DNA of 64,000 nucleotides, from NCBI GenBank assembly GCA_934204655.1, contig CAKPZJ010000002.1, forward strand, positions 62,001-126,000. The letters run 5' to 3'. The first letter of the stretch is position 1. Each line of letters opens with the position of its first letter. Positions 25,392-34,540 of the stretch are shown here, piece by piece. The notes below the pieces were generated by a model. The model had not been told where the DNA came from. It did not search any database and saw nothing but the letters and a program-made list of their open reading frames with translations. This stretch comes from an uncultured Prevotella sp. Its GTDB lineage: Bacteria; Bacteroidota; Bacteroidia; Bacteroidales; Bacteroidaceae. A program made the position numbers and the translations under genes.

Positions 25392-26588
25392 ATGCACATA
25401 GTATATATATCCAGAGAGTATGTGCCCACACAGAGGGGCGGCGGCATCGCATCGTATGTCAAGGAGATGGCCGTAGCCATGACGCGTCGTGGACATAGGG
25501 TCACGGTGATATGCGCCTCTGACGATACGCGTTGCCAGAGCGACTCGGTAGAGGAGGGAATACGTGTAATCAGGTTGCGCGGAGGCGACTTTATTATCCC
25601 ATCGGTAGAGCATACGCCGCTGGTGCAGGTGAAGAAACTGCGTATGGTGTATCGTTTCTATTCCTATCGCCGTCGCATATTGAAGACTGTGCGGCAGTTG
25701 AAGGATGTAGACATTATCGAGGTGCCCGACTATGGCGCTGAGGGCTATTTTCTTGCCCATCTGGACATACCGGTGGTGGTCAGGTTGCATACACCAGCTA
25801 TTACTGATAGGGTTACAGGTGGCGTTTTGCATTACCCCCTCAGTAAGTGTTATCTTAACTGGTGCGGGCGGAAAGACATTCAGACTCTTAGAGGTTTTAC
25901 TAACTTTAGTGCCTGCTCCAATAGCATGAAAGAGTGGTACAACCGTTGTTTTCCGAAGATTAAGGGACAATGGACTGTTATCTATAACCCACTTAATACC
26001 GACCGGTGGATAGACACCACGCCCTGCCAATACACTCCTAATACTATATTATATGTAGGCACCGTCGTAGAGGCTAAGGGCGTGGGCGAACTGGTAGAAG
26101 CCTGTCGGCAGTTGCATGACGAGGGCATCCCCGTGCAGCTTACCGTTGCGGGCAAGATAGGTTCCTATGCCGAGGAACTACAGCGCGAGGTCAGTGAGCG
26201 CCATCTTGGCGGTTGGTGCCACTTCACGGGCAATCTGTCTCGCGAACAGCTCATTCCTCTTTACCGGTCATCCATGGTGATATGTCTGCCATCTTATTGG
26301 GAAAATCTACCCCTTGTGTGCCTCGAAGCTATGGCTATGGGCAACGTGGTCATTGGCAGCAACTCGGGCGGTATGGCCGAAATCATAACCGACCACGAAG
26401 ATGGCTACCTGGTTACTCCTAAGGATGTGAAGGGTATCAAGGAAGCCATAGCAGAGGCACTGCGGATGCCCCCGGATGAGGTGGGGACGATGCGGACTAA
26501 GGCCCGCCATACGGTAGAGAGCCGTTTCTCAGCCCATACCATCCTCCCGCAGATGGAACGCTATTATCAGCAGTTGTGCAACAAGTAA
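25392..26588 (+). CDS. Glycosyltransferase family 4
   Basis: 398 aa, GT-B fold. The N-terminal glycine-rich loop RGGGIASYVKEMAVAMTRRGH (about 15-35) and the C-terminal nucleotide-sugar site ILYVGTVVEAKGVGELVEA and PSYWENLPLVCLEAMAMGNVVIGSN (E-x7-E) identify GT4, a retaining transferase family that adds sugars such as mannose, glucose or GlcNAc. Cytoplasmic face of the inner membrane. Donor and linkage cannot be inferred. Located 7 nt after the flippase gene. Confidence 0.93.
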   Translation: MHIVYISREYVPTQRGGGIASYVKEMAVAMTRRGHRVTVICASDDTRCQSDSVEEGIRVIRLRGGDFIIPSVEHTPLVQVKKLRMVYRFYSYRRRILKTVRQLKDVDIIEVPDYGAEGYFLAHLDIPVVVRLHTPAITDRVTGGVLHYPLSKCYLNWCGRKDIQTLRGFTNFSACSNSMKEWYNRCFPKIKGQWTVIYNPLNTDRWIDTTPCQYTPNTILYVGTVVEAKGVGELVEACRQLHDEGIPVQLTVAGKIGSYAEELQREVSERHLGGWCHFTGNLSREQLIPLYRSSMVICLPSYWENLPLVCLEAMAMGNVVIGSNSGGMAEIITDHEDGYLVTPKDVKGIKEAIAEALRMPPDEVGTMRTKARHTVESRFSAHTILPQMERYYQQLCNK

Positions 26589-26601
26589 GGACATACGCGT
26601 C

Positions 26602-27804
26602 ATGCCGTTAGTATATATATTATTCTACTTTAACCCACTGGTAGGCATCATCTCGCTGCTCTGGATTATGCTACGCCGCATAGACAGGATTTCCTGGTCG
26701 TCTATGTGGGGCTTGGCCTTGATGCTGTCGCTCTTCCTGGGTCTGATTAATACCACCAAGGAGGCCTATGGTGACTTCTTGGCCTATCAGGAGATATATA
26801 CTGAGGCGCTTGATATGTCTTACTTAGATTATCTGATAAGCAATGCGAAGGAGCCTATATACTATACGTTTTCATGGGTTATCTGCCATCTTACCCAGGC
26901 CAACTGGCCAGTCTTCGTCACCTTCTTTACCACGGTAAGCTATATGGCTATGTATGAGGCAGTGCTGATTATAGCCAAGCGGATAGGCTGCTCCAAACTG
27001 CATGTCATGGCCGTACTGGTATTCTCGGCTTTCTTCTTTCAGACATTTGCCATGAACGGCAATATGTTGCGTCAGAGCATATCCCAGTCGTTTGCCCTGC
27101 TTTTTCTGGCCCACCTCTATTTTACTGGGCGCTATCGTTGGCTTTACGCCATCCTCTCCTTAGGTATTCATACAGCCTCGCTGCCTATTATCGGCTTAGG
27201 TATCATTCCGTTTGTGCGGCGCCCGCTCACCCCAAAGCGGCTCATACTGCTGTGCGCGTCGGTGCTGGTGCTGGCCGTGTTGTTTATGTCTATGTCGGGC
27301 ATACTGTCTAAGGTGATGTTTATAGGCTATATCTTTGTGCGGCTCGACGCTACCTCGCAGCTCACGGGCACTGACAGTTGGCAGACCACTGTGGGTTTCA
27401 ACGCCCAGTTCTATATACTTAGTTTCTTGCTGTTGGCTATGATTGGTTACATCTATTATACCTATTATCGTCCATCTGGGCAGGACGACAAGCAGCATCC
27501 GTCGGGTGTAATAGCTATGACCAATATGGTGTTTATCCTCATTATATTACTCTTTGTCTGCAATTTCGCAGAGGCTTATTATCTCTGTGTGCGCTATCAG
27601 TTCTTTGTCTATACTTTCCAGACGGTTCTGCTGTTGCTATTTCTGCACACTATCAAGGGGCGAGCCGTCTACATGGCCGAACTGGCCGTGTGCCTACTCA
27701 TGTTTCCTTACTTCTGCTATTACTATAGTACCGGAACATTTAAGTATGCGCCATTGGCAGATATTCTTATAACGCCTCCTATACTTTATTTTATTAAGAT
27801 ATGA
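26602..27804 (+). CDS. EpsG/Wzy-like polysaccharide polymerase
   Basis: 400 aa with about ten to eleven hydrophobic segments and a long central region between them. The motifs YGDFLAYQEIYTEAL, SNAKEPIYYTFSWVI and FFQTFAMNGNMLRQSISQSFALLFLA match the EpsG family (YDFxxY, EPxxY, RQ patterns). It probably polymerises flipped repeat units at the periplasmic face. Its stop overlaps the next glycosyltransferase start by 4 nt (ATGA). As usual for Wzy-like proteins, identity rests on topology, motifs and context. Confidence 0.85.
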   Translation: MPLVYILFYFNPLVGIISLLWIMLRRIDRISWSSMWGLALMLSLFLGLINTTKEAYGDFLAYQEIYTEALDMSYLDYLISNAKEPIYYTFSWVICHLTQANWPVFVTFFTTVSYMAMYEAVLIIAKRIGCSKLHVMAVLVFSAFFFQTFAMNGNMLRQSISQSFALLFLAHLYFTGRYRWLYAILSLGIHTASLPIIGLGIIPFVRRPLTPKRLILLCASVLVLAVLFMSMSGILSKVMFIGYIFVRLDATSQLTGTDSWQTTVGFNAQFYILSFLLLAMIGYIYYTYYRPSGQDDKQHPSGVIAMTNMVFILIILLFVCNFAEAYYLCVRYQFFVYTFQTVLLLLFLHTIKGRAVYMAELAVCLLMFPYFCYYYSTGTFKYAPLADILITPPILYFIKI

Positions 27805-28979
27805 AAACCAGCAACCATCATCCACGTATCTTATGGGTAATACCATCGTTTGGCAACTATCGCGTACCTGTTTATAGTTATCTCAGCAAGTATAATGATG
27901 GTAATTTCCACCTTATCTTTCTCAAGGAGGGTACCAGTGACCTGATTATGGCCAAGACCAAACAGAGTTTGAAAGGACACTTTACCATTCTGACGGGCGA
28001 GAAGCGTCTCACTATAGGCAACGGAGAGAGTACTTTTGCCAATTCGAGCTTGGTTTTGAAGTGGCAGCCTGGTCTTTATCGTGCCATTAAGCGCCAAAAT
28101 CCCGACATCGTCATTGTAGAGGGCTTTGGTAGTTGGGCTCCCAAAGCGGTATTATACGCTTTCCTGCATCGTAAGAAGCTCTGCATCTTCTACGAGCGTA
28201 CATCTTATATAGAGCGGCATACACCTTGGGTGCTAACCATGTACCGTCGCTTCATAGGGCTCTTCGCAGATGCCTATTTGGTCAATGGCGACCTTACCGA
28301 AGAGTATCTACAGCACCGTATAGGGGTTCATCATACCCCTATCACCAAAGGTTGTATGTGTGCTGATAGTTACGAGTTGGCTAAGGATGTTGCCTCATTC
28401 AGCGAGAGCGACAAGGTTCAGTTGCGTCAGCAACTCGGGCTGCATGGCGGCCTCACCTATCTCTTCGTAGGCCAGTTGGTGGAGCGCAAGGGCATACTCC
28501 AACTGTTAGAGGTATGGGCTTCTCACCTCGCCACTCATCCCGACGACAATCTCATCGTGATAGGTAAGGGCCATCTCCGTGACAATCTCATAGCCCAGTA
28601 TGGTAATACGCCCGGCGTACATATTCTGGGTGGTATCAGTTATGACAAGATATACCAATACTACGCCCTATGCGACATTTTCTTTATGCCTACGCTGGAG
28701 GATAACTGGTGTCTGGTAGTGCCCGAGGCCATGGCCTGTGGCAAACCTATCGGCTGCTCTATTTATAATGGTGGCACCTGCGAACTGGTTAAGGACGGCG
28801 AGAATGGATATAGCTTCGACCCCTATGACCGCCAGTCTACCCTGACGGCCCTCGATGGCTTCCATCATGCCAATCTAAAAGCAATGGGCAAGCGTTCGAT
28901 AGAGATAGAAAGTAACTTTACACCCGATAAAGCTGCTCGGCGTATCTACGAGACTTGCCAGGATGTTTTTTCTAAATAG
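27801..28979 (+). CDS. Glycosyltransferase family 4
   Basis: 392 aa, GT-B fold. C-terminal domain landmarks are YLFVGQLVERKGILQLLEVW (about 217-236), GKGHLRDNLIAQYG, and FMPTLEDNWCLVVPEAMACGKPIGCS (E-x7-E type). The N-terminus begins PRILWVIPSFGNYRVPVYSYL, seen in transferases acting on lipid-linked acceptors. Cotranscribed and translationally coupled with the polymerase gene. Sequence composition becomes noticeably more AT rich just after this gene. Confidence 0.92.
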   Translation: MKTSNHHPRILWVIPSFGNYRVPVYSYLSKYNDGNFHLIFLKEGTSDLIMAKTKQSLKGHFTILTGEKRLTIGNGESTFANSSLVLKWQPGLYRAIKRQNPDIVIVEGFGSWAPKAVLYAFLHRKKLCIFYERTSYIERHTPWVLTMYRRFIGLFADAYLVNGDLTEEYLQHRIGVHHTPITKGCMCADSYELAKDVASFSESDKVQLRQQLGLHGGLTYLFVGQLVERKGILQLLEVWASHLATHPDDNLIVIGKGHLRDNLIAQYGNTPGVHILGGISYDKIYQYYALCDIFFMPTLEDNWCLVVPEAMACGKPIGCSIYNGGTCELVKDGENGYSFDPYDRQSTLTALDGFHHANLKAMGKRSIEIESNFTPDKAARRIYETCQDVFSK

Positions 28980-29242
28980 AGAGTTGTTGACGGAATTAAT
29001 GCAGGGTATGCTTAGTTCTGCCTCTGAACTTATTATGCTGAAGTTTGCATTTCGTAGAACGCTAAAGTGCTCAAAACAAATGTTGGGAGGAAACTCCGGC
29101 AGGGCCTGGATGTGTGATAGTGGAAATATCTTTGGCTGGTAGAAGTATCACAAAGCCACTTCTGAAACCCATTAAATATTATTTTTTTGTTGGCGATGTG
29201 TTATTTTGATGCGTTTTCGGCTTCTCTTTCGATTTTTTGTAG

Positions 29243-29250
29243 TATTTTTG
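29243..29250 (+). promoter_or_regulatory. -7 element of the IrrE/PIN pair
   Basis: TATTTTTG, 18 nt before ATG 29269. It suggests the pair has its own promoter inside the exopolysaccharide locus. Upstream, 28980-29242 shows no gene. Confidence 0.5.
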
Positions 29251-29268
29251 CTTGGCAAAGAGTGCGTT

Positions 29269-30390
29269 ATGGCTGTAGAAAGATTAAATATTCAACCAGA
29301 ATTGCTTCGTTGGGTTATACAACGAGCTGGTGTTAGTGAAGAAAAAGCAATAGAGGTTTTTCCTTTGCTTAATGGCTGGTTGTCTCACGAGAAACTGCCC
29401 ACTTTAAGTCAACTAAAGACATTTGCTGCGAAGTTCTATGTTCCTTTTGGCTATCTATTTATGAGCAAATTGCCCATAGAAAATATTCCATTTCCCATGT
29501 TCCGTGGTGAAGCAGGGCTGCAGAAACATTTTGATTTGAATGTGTATGACACGGTAATGAATGTCCAGGCAAGACAGGAGTGGCTGGAAGAATATCTGGA
29601 AGAGAACGAAATTGATACGTGTGACTTCATAGGCTCTATAGACACTCGCCGTACTTCTATAAGTGAGGCCGTTGACAAACTTAGAGCGGTATTGGATCTT
29701 GATAGTAGATGGGCCTTTAGCTTGGCGACGCCAGATGCTGCCGTAAGTCTTCTTGGGCAGAAGCTGGAGGATGTCGGTGTTTTCCTTGTTTATAATGGTG
29801 TGGTTGGTAACAATACGCATAGGCCTTTAAAAGTAAGTGAATGTCGAGGTTTTGCTTTAGTAAATAAAAAGGCGCCATACATTTTTATTAATAGCGCAGA
29901 CAGCAAGAGTGCTCAACTCTTCACACTTATACACGAGGCAGCCCATCTTATGCTTGGGTTGAGTGCAGGCCATGCTGGAAGTGAGGTCTTATATCATGAA
30001 GCTACTGAAAACTATTGTGATAGTGTGGCTGCCGAGTTCTTGGTTCCAGCATCAGTATTACGTGATATATGGGCAAATGATACGAAAACGGCATCACGGC
30101 GCTTTAAGGTTAGCGAGTTGGTCGTTGCTCGGCGTGCTCATGATTTAGGTCTCATGTCTAATGCTGATTATAGAAGTTTCTGGCTAATTTATAGTCACCG
30201 TCAAATGCAAGCCAAGAAGAGTTCTTCAGGAGGAAGTTTCTATTTGACAAGCGTAAAAAGAGTGGGGCGTAGTTTTGCCATTCATGTAAGAAACGCAGTC
30301 AACAACAAACAGCTGAGTTATACTGAGGCGTATCGTTTAACTGGATTATACGGAAAAACGTACGATAATTTTATGACCAATAATATTTAG
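29269..30390 (+). CDS. ImmA/IrrE-family metallopeptidase, antitoxin-like
   Basis: 373 aa from ATG 29269 (the open frame extends to a TTG at 29206, before the -7 element). N-terminal segment of about 90 aa with an HTH-like feel (LLRWVIQRAGVSEEKAIEVFPLLNGWLSHEKLPTLSQLKTFAAKFYVPFGYLF), as in the XRE-plus-IrrE (COG2856) architecture. Zinc site HEAAH at 222-226 with a downstream Glu-rich segment (EATENYCDSVAAEFLVP). Such proteins cleave or regulate repressors and are described in toxin-antitoxin pairs. Two nt before the PIN gene, so clearly coupled. AT-rich codon use unlike the surrounding glycosyltransferase genes indicates recent acquisition (inference). Confidence 0.88.
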   Translation: MAVERLNIQPELLRWVIQRAGVSEEKAIEVFPLLNGWLSHEKLPTLSQLKTFAAKFYVPFGYLFMSKLPIENIPFPMFRGEAGLQKHFDLNVYDTVMNVQARQEWLEEYLEENEIDTCDFIGSIDTRRTSISEAVDKLRAVLDLDSRWAFSLATPDAAVSLLGQKLEDVGVFLVYNGVVGNNTHRPLKVSECRGFALVNKKAPYIFINSADSKSAQLFTLIHEAAHLMLGLSAGHAGSEVLYHEATENYCDSVAAEFLVPASVLRDIWANDTKTASRRFKVSELVVARRAHDLGLMSNADYRSFWLIYSHRQMQAKKSSSGGSFYLTSVKRVGRSFAIHVRNAVNNKQLSYTEAYRLTGLYGKTYDNFMTNNI

Positions 30391-30391
30391 C

Positions 30392-30880
30392 ATGATGGAG
30401 TATTTATTCGATACTAATATATTCGTAGAATCCAAGAAAAATATGCCAATGGATGTTTGGCCTACGTTTTGGACAAAAATGGTAGAGCTCATCAACTCGG
30501 GCAACATCCATTCTATTGATAAAGTAAAGGATGAAATAGACAAAGGGGGAGACGAACTTACTGATTGGATTCATAATAATGCACCACGCGGTTTTTTCTT
30601 GACGCAGGATATAACTGTAATGACAAAGTTGGCAGAAACAATTACTTGGGCTCAAAATTGTACTGTTCGTTTTTCTCAATCTGCAATATTTGATTATACA
30701 AATGTTGCAGATTCATATCTTGTTGCAACAGCAGCTGCAAGAAACATGGTGCTTGTTACATACGAAAAAAGTAACCCTCAGCGCCGAAACCGTGTTATGA
30801 TACCGGATGCGTGTAATGCTATAGGCGTACGGTCTTGCGATTTGAATACTGCTCTGAGAGAACTTGGCGTACTTATATAA
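30392..30880 (+). CDS. PIN-domain ribonuclease, DUF4411 family (toxin-like)
   Basis: 162 aa. The PIN fold is indicated by the N-terminal acidic strand EYLFDTNIFVESKK (Asp7), the central KVKDEIDKGGDEL, the third acidic site NVADSYLVATAAARN, and the final strand MVLVTYEKS. DUF4411 proteins are small PIN-domain proteins commonly encoded next to IrrE-family proteins. The expected activity is metal-dependent RNA cleavage. Starts at ATG 30392 (ATG 30395 is equally possible). Forms a two-gene unit with the preceding IrrE-like gene. Confidence 0.85.
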   Translation: MMEYLFDTNIFVESKKNMPMDVWPTFWTKMVELINSGNIHSIDKVKDEIDKGGDELTDWIHNNAPRGFFLTQDITVMTKLAETITWAQNCTVRFSQSAIFDYTNVADSYLVATAAARNMVLVTYEKSNPQRRNRVMIPDACNAIGVRSCDLNTALRELGVLI

Positions 30881-30956
30881 TATGTGATACCCTGTTACTG
30901 ATGTCGATTGGTAATGGGTATGATTACTTAAAAACGTTGTTGGATTTAATTTAGAG

Positions 30957-30964
30957 TATATTTG
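30957..30964 (+). promoter_or_regulatory. Candidate -7 element restarting the exopolysaccharide operon
   Basis: TATATTTG, 25 nt before ATG 30989. It would allow expression of the distal transferase genes despite the inserted pair. Confidence 0.45.
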
Positions 30965-30988
30965 GCCAACGGGTTAAATAGAGAAGAT

Positions 30989-32086
30989 ATGAAACATATT
31001 GTACTATTTGTACTTCATCTTCCGCCACCTGTTCATGGTGCAGCAATGATGGGTAAATATATATACGATAGCCACTTGGTCAACGGGGCTTTTGACTGCC
31101 ACTATATTAACTTGACCACAGCGAGTGCTATTCAGGATATTGGTAAGTGTAGTGTGGCTAAAATATGGAATTATTGCAAATTGCTTTTCCGTATAGTTGG
31201 TGATATTAGGCGTTATAGCCCCGAACTGGTATATGTAACACCCAATGCTAAGGGTGTGGGGTTCTATAAGGACTTTATAGTGGTACTGCTCATCAAGAAA
31301 ATGGGCTGTAAAGTGATAGGGCATTACCATAATACGGGTGTGTCATTGCGACAAAATAAATTTTTGGATAACTTGTTGTACCGGGAGTTCTTTAGAAATA
31401 TAAAAGTAATACTCTTGGCAGATGTGCTGTATCACGATATTAGCAGATATGTATCTCGGGAGAATGTATATATATGCCCTAATGGAATCCCGGAAATAAA
31501 TAATGTTCCAGAGACCACCCCCAAGGATAGGCCGGTGCCTCATCTGCTTTTCTTGTCTAATCTGTTAGAAGCTAAAGGGGTCTTCGTGTTGCTTGATGCC
31601 TTGAAGATTTTGAAAGATAACGGCTTCTCGTTTGCTTGTACTTATGTTGGAAGCGAGACGAATGATGTAGATAAAGATAGGTTTAATCAGGAATTATTAA
31701 ATCGAGACCTGCAAGATTGCGTTAAGTATCATGGCAGTAAATTTGGGAACGACAAACTGCAAGAATATGCTAATGCGGATATCTTTGTATTTCCATCGCT
31801 GAATGAGGCATTTCCTTTGGTGTTACTGGAAGCCATGCAGTTTAGTCTGCCTATAGTGGCTTCTAATGTCGGAGGCGTGAGTGATATCATAAAGGATGGA
31901 GAAAACGGTTTTGTTGTTCCTCCTGGTAATCCTCTGATATTATCAGAAAAGATAGCAGTTCTCTTGAAAGATGCTCAATTAAGGGAAAAAATGGGAAAAT
32001 GTGGTCATAGCAGGTATAGGGATAATTTTACCATTGCTCATTTTGAGCATAATATAGTGCAAATACTGCAAAAGCAATTTGTTTAA
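30989..32086 (+). CDS. Glycosyltransferase family 4
   Basis: 365 aa from ATG 30989 (a TTG at 30962 overlaps the -7 element). N-terminal VLFVLHLPPPVHGAAMMGKYI is the acceptor-side loop; the C-terminal domain has LLFLSNLLEAKGVFVLLDAL and FPSLNEAFPLVLLEAMQFSLPIVASNVGG (E-x7-E). Distinctly AT rich compared with the genes at 32086 onward, like the IrrE/PIN pair upstream, so the 29-32 kb stretch may have arrived as one block. The stop overlaps the next start by one base. Confidence 0.92.
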   Translation: MKHIVLFVLHLPPPVHGAAMMGKYIYDSHLVNGAFDCHYINLTTASAIQDIGKCSVAKIWNYCKLLFRIVGDIRRYSPELVYVTPNAKGVGFYKDFIVVLLIKKMGCKVIGHYHNTGVSLRQNKFLDNLLYREFFRNIKVILLADVLYHDISRYVSRENVYICPNGIPEINNVPETTPKDRPVPHLLFLSNLLEAKGVFVLLDALKILKDNGFSFACTYVGSETNDVDKDRFNQELLNRDLQDCVKYHGSKFGNDKLQEYANADIFVFPSLNEAFPLVLLEAMQFSLPIVASNVGGVSDIIKDGENGFVVPPGNPLILSEKIAVLLKDAQLREKMGKCGHSRYRDNFTIAHFEHNIVQILQKQFV

Positions 32087-32835
32087 TGGACACCTACTTC
32101 AACATAAGATACGAGTTTGACAGGGCGGCGGTTCACAGCGCCATAGCGCGGCAGATAGCCAGTGGGCAGGCCGGCTATATATGTGTGGCCGATGGTGTGA
32201 TACTCAACACCGTTAACCGCGATGAGGCTTATCGCCGTGTGGTCGACGGTGGCATGTTCGCCATCTGCGACAGCAGTTATGTGCCGCTCTACCTGCGCCT
32301 GCTCTATGGCCGGCGCTATAGTCAGTACTGTGGCAGCGACATCTTCCGCGACATTGTGAGTCAGCGGCGCTATCGCATGGCTTTCCTCGGTACCAACCAG
32401 GCTATCCTCGATGCTCTGCGCGAGCAGCTCGGCCGACTTAATCCAGATGTTGGGCAGATGCTGTTCTATGAGTTGCCATTCTGCGCGGTCAACGATTTCG
32501 ACTACCCGGCCATCGCCCGTATGCTCGCAGCCGACGGGGCTGATATAGTGTGGGTGGCCTTAGGCGCGCCTAAGCAAGAGATATTCATGTCGAAGCTCAA
32601 ACCACACTTGGAGCATGGGGTGATGATAGCCGTAGGAGCCGCGTTCAAGTTTTTCAGCGGTCAGGGCGAACGGCGTGCTCCTCAGTGGATGTTGCGCCAC
32701 CATCTCGAGTTTGTCTACCGCATCTTCAGCCAGCCGCGCAAGCAGTTACGGCGCTGCGCGCTGATAGTGGCCACCCTGCCATCGCTGCTCTTTCACGAGT
32801 GGCGCAGGAAAAAAGTGAAGCAGCGAGGGCAATAA
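32086..32835 (+). CDS. WecG/TagA/CpsF-family glycosyltransferase (GT26)
   Basis: 249 aa. Family motifs: ICVADGVILNTVNRDEAYRRVVDGG near the N-terminus (Asp and Asn conserved), VWVALGAPKQEIFMSKLKP (about 163-181), and VGAAFKFFSGQGERRAPQWMLRHHLEFVYRI. GT26 enzymes add the second sugar (ManNAc or ManNAcA type) to a polyprenyl-diphospho-sugar made by a WecA/TagO enzyme, which fits the WecA-like gene directly downstream. The C-terminal basic tail probably contacts the membrane. Confidence 0.92.
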   Translation: MDTYFNIRYEFDRAAVHSAIARQIASGQAGYICVADGVILNTVNRDEAYRRVVDGGMFAICDSSYVPLYLRLLYGRRYSQYCGSDIFRDIVSQRRYRMAFLGTNQAILDALREQLGRLNPDVGQMLFYELPFCAVNDFDYPAIARMLAADGADIVWVALGAPKQEIFMSKLKPHLEHGVMIAVGAAFKFFSGQGERRAPQWMLRHHLEFVYRIFSQPRKQLRRCALIVATLPSLLFHEWRRKKVKQRGQ

Positions 32836-32886
32836 AAACCGCCATTCAGGGTTATATCAATAGTAACATATACAGACAACTACAAG

Positions 32887-33981
32887 ATGACTATCGACAT
32901 AATTCTGGATTTAGGCACTTTTCTGATAAGTGTACTCTGCGGATTTGTATTCATACCGCTTACGCTCAACTTCTGCAAGGCTAAGGGGCTATACGATATT
33001 CCCAACCAGCGCAAGTTACACCATAACCTTATACCCAGGCTCGGTGGCATCACCTTTATACCCAGCATGGTGATAGCAGCCCTCATAGCTATCTTTACGC
33101 TGGACAATGACCCCGCGCTGCAGCAGCGGGTGCCGCTCAACTTATGGTCTATCCTCTTCTTCTTCAGTCTGACCATCATATATGTTGTCGGCATCATCGA
33201 TGACCTGGTGGGCCTGGGGGCTAAGGTTAAGTTTGCCGCCCAGGTGGCCGCAGCGGTGCTGATGCCCGTAGCCGGCCTGTCGGTCAATAACCTGTATGGC
33301 TTCTGCGGCATATATGATATACCTTTATATATAGGCATACCGCTCACCGTGTTTGTCATCGTGTTTATCAGCAATGCCATCAACCTGATAGACGGTATCG
33401 ACGGCCTGGCAGCGGGGCTTTCCTTTATAGCCCTGATAGGCTTTTTCTACGGCTATGCCCATCAGGGGCTCAACTCTTACTGCATTATTATCTCTGGACT
33501 GGCCGGTGTACTGATACCCTATCTGTATTTCAACATATTAGGCAAGGCCGAGAAGAACCGCAAGATATTCATGGGCGACAGCGGAAGTCTCACCTTAGGC
33601 TTTATCTTAGGCTTCCTGTTTGTCAAGTTTACCATGGTCAATGGCGAGGCCATGCCCTACAATCCCCTGCGTATGTTGTTGGCTTACTCGCTGCTCATCG
33701 TACCCGTGTTCGATGTGGTGCGCGTCATCCTGCACCGCTTGCACTACCATGCGCCCCTCTTCAAGGCCGACAAGAGCCACATTCACCATAAGCTGATGCG
33801 TGCGGGCTGTACCATGCACCAGGCGCTGGCCGTCATTGTCGCCATCTCATTGGCCTATCTGGCTCTCAACTTTGCCCTCTATTCCCTGATGAACATCACG
33901 GCCATCATTGTGACCGACGTGGTGCTCTACACCCTCTTTAACATGGCACTTAACAGTAAGATAAAGACGGTTAACGCATAG
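32887..33981 (+). CDS. WecA/TagO-like polyprenyl-phosphate sugar-1-phosphate transferase
   Basis: 364 aa with about ten to eleven membrane helices. MraY/WecA family: DIPNQRKLHHNLIPRLGGI (N-terminal loop), IIDDLVGLGAKVKF (Mg-binding Asp pair), NLIDGIDGLAAGLSF (nucleophile region), MGDSGSLTLGF, and the C-terminal HIHHKLM histidine motif. Transfers GlcNAc-1-P (or a relative) to undecaprenyl phosphate. Together with the small initiating transferase at 19575 this gives the locus two initiation chemistries; this one may also feed LPS or another glycan. Last gene before a double hairpin. Confidence 0.92.
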   Translation: MTIDIILDLGTFLISVLCGFVFIPLTLNFCKAKGLYDIPNQRKLHHNLIPRLGGITFIPSMVIAALIAIFTLDNDPALQQRVPLNLWSILFFFSLTIIYVVGIIDDLVGLGAKVKFAAQVAAAVLMPVAGLSVNNLYGFCGIYDIPLYIGIPLTVFVIVFISNAINLIDGIDGLAAGLSFIALIGFFYGYAHQGLNSYCIIISGLAGVLIPYLYFNILGKAEKNRKIFMGDSGSLTLGFILGFLFVKFTMVNGEAMPYNPLRMLLAYSLLIVPVFDVVRVILHRLHYHAPLFKADKSHIHHKLMRAGCTMHQALAVIVAISLAYLALNFALYSLMNITAIIVTDVVLYTLFNMALNSKIKTVNA

Positions 33982-34058
33982 GCCGACTGCCGATGACATT
34001 CGGCCTATGCCCCTATATACAGATAAAGGCGACCCGTAGAGGCCGCCTTTATCTGTAT
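33979..34058. terminator. Double hairpin terminating the exopolysaccharide operon
   Basis: First hairpin TAGGCCG/CGGCCTA (33979-34007), then a long one, ACAGATAAAGGCG with CGCCTTTATCTGT (34019-34057). It lies between convergent genes and can serve both strands. Confidence 0.8.
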
Positions 34059-34072
34059 AGCTATGTCAGAGG

Positions 34073-34540
34073 TCAGAATTTCTTGAAATACAACCGCAGT
34101 TTGTCGGTCGAAAGGATGAGGCGCGAACTGCTGAGTTGGTCCTTGTGATAATGCTCTTCCAAGTGGTTCACGCCATAACGCCTCAAGTCCTTTACATCGG
34201 TAATGGGAATGTCGCCGTCGTCATCGCCGCTCTGGTGGCCACCGTTAGAGTGGGGCTGCGACAGGATAAGGCTGTCGGCAGTCTGGCTAAATCTGAAGAA
34301 ATAGCCCGTGTAGGGGTCTTCGGTGTTGCGCACATGCAGCAGCTTGCCCTGTATGGCCCAGAAGTAGCGCTCCTGGCTCATGTCGAACACGCCTCCTGTC
34401 TGCAGGGTGTCTACGCGCTCCAGATGCCAGAAACCGTCCAACTTGCCGTTGCTGCTATGTTCCAGCTCGCACGAGGTGGCCAGCAGGGCAGCGCCCATCA
34501 TGGCCAGCATATTATATATAATAGGTGTTCTCATTGTCAT
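34073..34540 (-). CDS. Lipocalin-like exported lipoprotein
   Basis: 155 aa. Signal with lipobox LLATSC (MTMRTPIIYNMLAMMGAALLATSC) and a mature domain beginning KLDGFWHLERVDTLQTGGVFDMS, a pattern seen in Bacteroidetes lipocalin-like lipoproteins. There is an acidic loop (HQSGDDDGDIP). Its ATG overlaps the stop of the Wzi-family gene by four bases, so it is produced together with it. Role unknown; possibly an accessory to polysaccharide attachment (inference). Confidence 0.75.
   Translation of the reverse strand: MTMRTPIIYNMLAMMGAALLATSCELEHSSNGKLDGFWHLERVDTLQTGGVFDMSQERYFWAIQGKLLHVRNTEDPYTGYFFRFSQTADSLILSQPHSNGGHQSGDDDGDIPITDVKDLRRYGVNHLEEHYHKDQLSSSRLILSTDKLRLYFKKF

Noticed and set aside
29085..29130. 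RNase P RNA-like motif (GGAGGAAACTCCGGCAGG)
   Set aside because: It resembles the conserved GAGGAAAGTCCGGGC box, but the box is imperfect and none of the other conserved RNase P elements follow within the roughly 250 bp available.
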